DNA of 5,953 nt from contig JAEWVF010000072.1 of the NCBI GenBank assembly GCA_023459215.1, forward strand, positions 1 to 5,953. Reading direction: 5' to 3'. The notes beneath the pieces are model-generated. The model made no database searches and had not been told where the DNA came from. It saw nothing but the letters and a program-made list of their open reading frames with translations. The position numbers and the translations under genes are program-made. This document shows positions 4,951-5,953 of the stretch, piece after piece; within the stretch, counting starts at the first letter, position 1, and each line of letters starts with the position of its first letter. This DNA comes from Chloroflexota bacterium (GTDB lineage: Bacteria; Chloroflexota; Anaerolineae; Anaerolineales; Villigracilaceae).

Positions 4951-5193
4951 ATGGATTACGGATTGATTGGCAAAATCGAAAAGGCCAAACGCTATGCGGA
5001 AGACCGCAAGCGGTTCAGTTTTGAAAAATTCGAAGTGACTTTCCGGGGCGACAACAACGATCATCATGTGGTTTTTGAAAATGGTAAGTTCCAGTGCGAT
5101 TGCGAGTTCTTCATGACCCACGACCGCTGTGGGCACACCATGGCGATTGAAATCCTGCTCAAGGATATGCTTCCGCTGGCCGAAGCAGCCTAG
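4951..5193 (+). CDS. small SWIM zinc-finger protein
   Basis: The 80-residue protein carries a complete SWIM motif, CxC-x8-CxH: Cys49, Cys51, Cys60 and His62 in FQCDCEFFMTHDRCGHTMAIEIL. SWIM domains bind zinc and mediate DNA or protein contacts; they usually occur inside larger proteins such as SWI2/SNF2 helicases or transposases, but here the domain is nearly all there is. The N-terminal half (KIEKAKRYAEDRKRFSFEKFEVTFRGDNNDHHVVF) is a charged helix followed by strands. A strong AAAGGAG (4937-4943) lies 7 bases before the ATG. No promoter is evident after the terminator at 4890-4921, so transcription probably depends on read-through. The protein is predicted cytosolic and its target is unknown. 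Confidence 0.9.
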   Translation: MDYGLIGKIEKAKRYAEDRKRFSFEKFEVTFRGDNNDHHVVFENGKFQCDCEFFMTHDRCGHTMAIEILLKDMLPLAEAA

Positions 5194-5214
5194 AAAATCA
5201 AATAGCGGACACCC

Positions 5215-5250
5215 GACCCTGGAGGCGCACAGCCTCCGGGGTCTTTTTTT
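5215..5250 (+). terminator. intrinsic terminator after the SWIM gene
   Basis: GACCCTGGAGGC (5215-5226) pairs with GCCTCCGGGGTC (5232-5243), 12 bp with one T-G pair and the loop GCACA, followed by seven T (5244-5250). It starts about 20 bases after the SWIM stop codon and separates it from the next gene. Confidence 0.92.
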
Positions 5251-5254
5251 CAGG

Positions 5255-5260
5255 TAAAAT
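5255..5260 (+). promoter_or_regulatory. -10 element placed for a leaderless transpeptidase mRNA
   Basis: TAAAAT lies exactly 7 bases before the ATG at 5268, the same geometry as at the ADC-like gene. The -35 region falls in the terminator stem and has no match to TTGACA, so the call is weaker. The only Shine-Dalgarno-like bases, AGGT at 5252-5255, are 12 bases from the ATG, which is far. Confidence 0.4.
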
Positions 5261-5267
5261 ACTTCTT

Positions 5268-5953
5268 ATGAATGCGAAACTTTCAAGACGTGACATCTTA
5301 AAACTGGCCGGGACGGCCTTGGGCGGGTTGGCTTTCTCGCCCTACCTGCCGCCGGTCTCGGAATTCGAAGATAGTATGCTGGTGCGGGTGGCGACCACGG
5401 CCATCAGCGTTCACAGCCTGCCCAACGACGAGAGCCGGATTGTGCGCCAGGCTTATCGCGATGAAATTTTACCGGTATACGAGGAAGTTAACTCAGGCAC
5501 GCCCGGCTATAACCCGGTCTGGTATCGGGTCTGGGGCGGATTTGTGCACCGGGCGCGTATGCCCAAGGTGCAGGTGCGCTATAACGCTCCGGTTCTGTCG
5601 GTGCGCGAGAATGGCCAACTGGCCGAAGTGACCGTCCCGTTTACCCAGGCCATGCTGGCCCGCAGCAAGGGCTGGGAGCCGCTCTACCGCCTGTATTACG
5701 AAACCGTCCACTGGGTGGTCGGCATCGAGGAAGGCCCCGACGGCCTGCCCTGGTACATCCTCCTGGACGAACTGCTCGACATCACCTATAACGTCCCGGC
5801 TGCGCACATGCGCCTGATCCAGGATGAAGAAATCACCCCAATTTCGCCGGAAGTGCCCTGGGAGCAGAAGCGGGTCGAAGTCGACCTGCGCCGCCAGGTG
5901 ATGATTTGCTACGAGAACGAGCAAGTCGTTTTCCAGACCACGATTGCCTCTGG
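5268..5953 (+). CDS. Tat-exported SH3-like/L,D-transpeptidase protein (cut by window end)
   Basis: The 228 full codons present begin with a twin-arginine signal, MNAKLSRRDILKLAGTALGGLAF. An SH3-like stretch follows at about residues 36-100 (MLVRVATTAISVHSLPNDESRIVRQAYRDEILPVYEEV...WYRVWGGFVHRA), then a linker domain (about 100-195), and at about 200 the start of a YkuD-type L,D-transpeptidase domain: WEQKRVEVDLRRQVMICYENEQVVFQTTIASG, with the typical I/V-x-V-D-L-x-x-Q opening. L,D-transpeptidases cross-link peptidoglycan outside the membrane through a Cys in an HxG...S/T-x-G-C-h motif, which would lie beyond the window, so activity cannot be judged. The frame is open to the last base. The start is fixed by the Tat signal. 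Confidence 0.88.
   Translation, partial: MNAKLSRRDILKLAGTALGGLAFSPYLPPVSEFEDSMLVRVATTAISVHSLPNDESRIVRQAYRDEILPVYEEVNSGTPGYNPVWYRVWGGFVHRARMPKVQVRYNAPVLSVRENGQLAEVTVPFTQAMLARSKGWEPLYRLYYETVHWVVGIEEGPDGLPWYILLDELLDITYNVPAAHMRLIQDEEITPISPEVPWEQKRVEVDLRRQVMICYENEQVVFQTTIAS

Noticed and set aside
4843..5136. A 97-codon minus-strand frame across the SWIM gene
   Set aside because: It crosses the terminator hairpin and lies opposite the SWIM motif, whose Cys/His spacing shows the true frame.
5493..5924. A minus-strand frame of 143 codons opposite the transpeptidase gene
   Set aside because: It is a shadow of the plus-strand gene, which has the Tat signal and the L,D-transpeptidase opening.

Overview
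This 5,953-base window looks like chromosomal DNA of a free-living bacterium, most likely a member of the Chloroflexota (Anaerolineae-like). That assignment is an inference. It rests on the combination of a Tat-exported SH3-like/L,D-transpeptidase protein, a small stand-alone SWIM zinc-finger protein, a PadR-plus-small-protein operon and an HP-type MazF/PemK protein, a mix I associate with that phylum. I see no tRNA, rRNA, CRISPR array, transposase or integrase.

Left part (1-1680). A truncated small membrane protein runs off the left edge on the minus strand. Its sigma70-type promoter is bracketed by inverted repeats. A MazF/PemK-like gene (326-712, minus) ends in a strong hairpin terminator. 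It is divergent from a PadR-family repressor gene (778-1365, plus), and the 65-bp gap between them holds overlapping palindromes of the ATGT...ACAT type, as expected for a PadR operator. The PadR gene overlaps by 4 bases a gene for a conserved 72-residue protein. The terminator of this operon lies inside the 3' end of the convergent gene.

Middle part (1590-4842). Two minus-strand genes encode a Tat-exported protein with an acetoacetate-decarboxylase-like fold and a 623-residue right-handed parallel beta-helix protein with an N-terminal beta-sandwich-like region and no signal peptide. The first has its own well-formed promoter placed so that transcription should start at the A of the ATG, which predicts a leaderless mRNA. 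The 248-bp gap upstream of the beta-helix gene carries a TATAAT for that gene, a 25-bp dyad, and a near-consensus promoter pointing right.

Right part (4798-5953). The rightward promoter leads into an approximately 90-nt unit containing a ribosome-binding site, a 12-codon open reading frame and a strong intrinsic terminator. Only then comes the SWIM zinc-finger gene (4951-5193) with its own strong ribosome-binding site. This looks like an attenuated leader or a terminated small RNA. After another strong terminator, a Tat-exported L,D-transpeptidase-type protein begins at 5268 and is cut by the window end before its catalytic motif.

The best candidates for something not yet described are the promoter/mini-ORF/terminator leader before the SWIM gene, the toxin-like gene without an antitoxin sharing a PadR operator, and the pair of predicted leaderless Tat-substrate genes.
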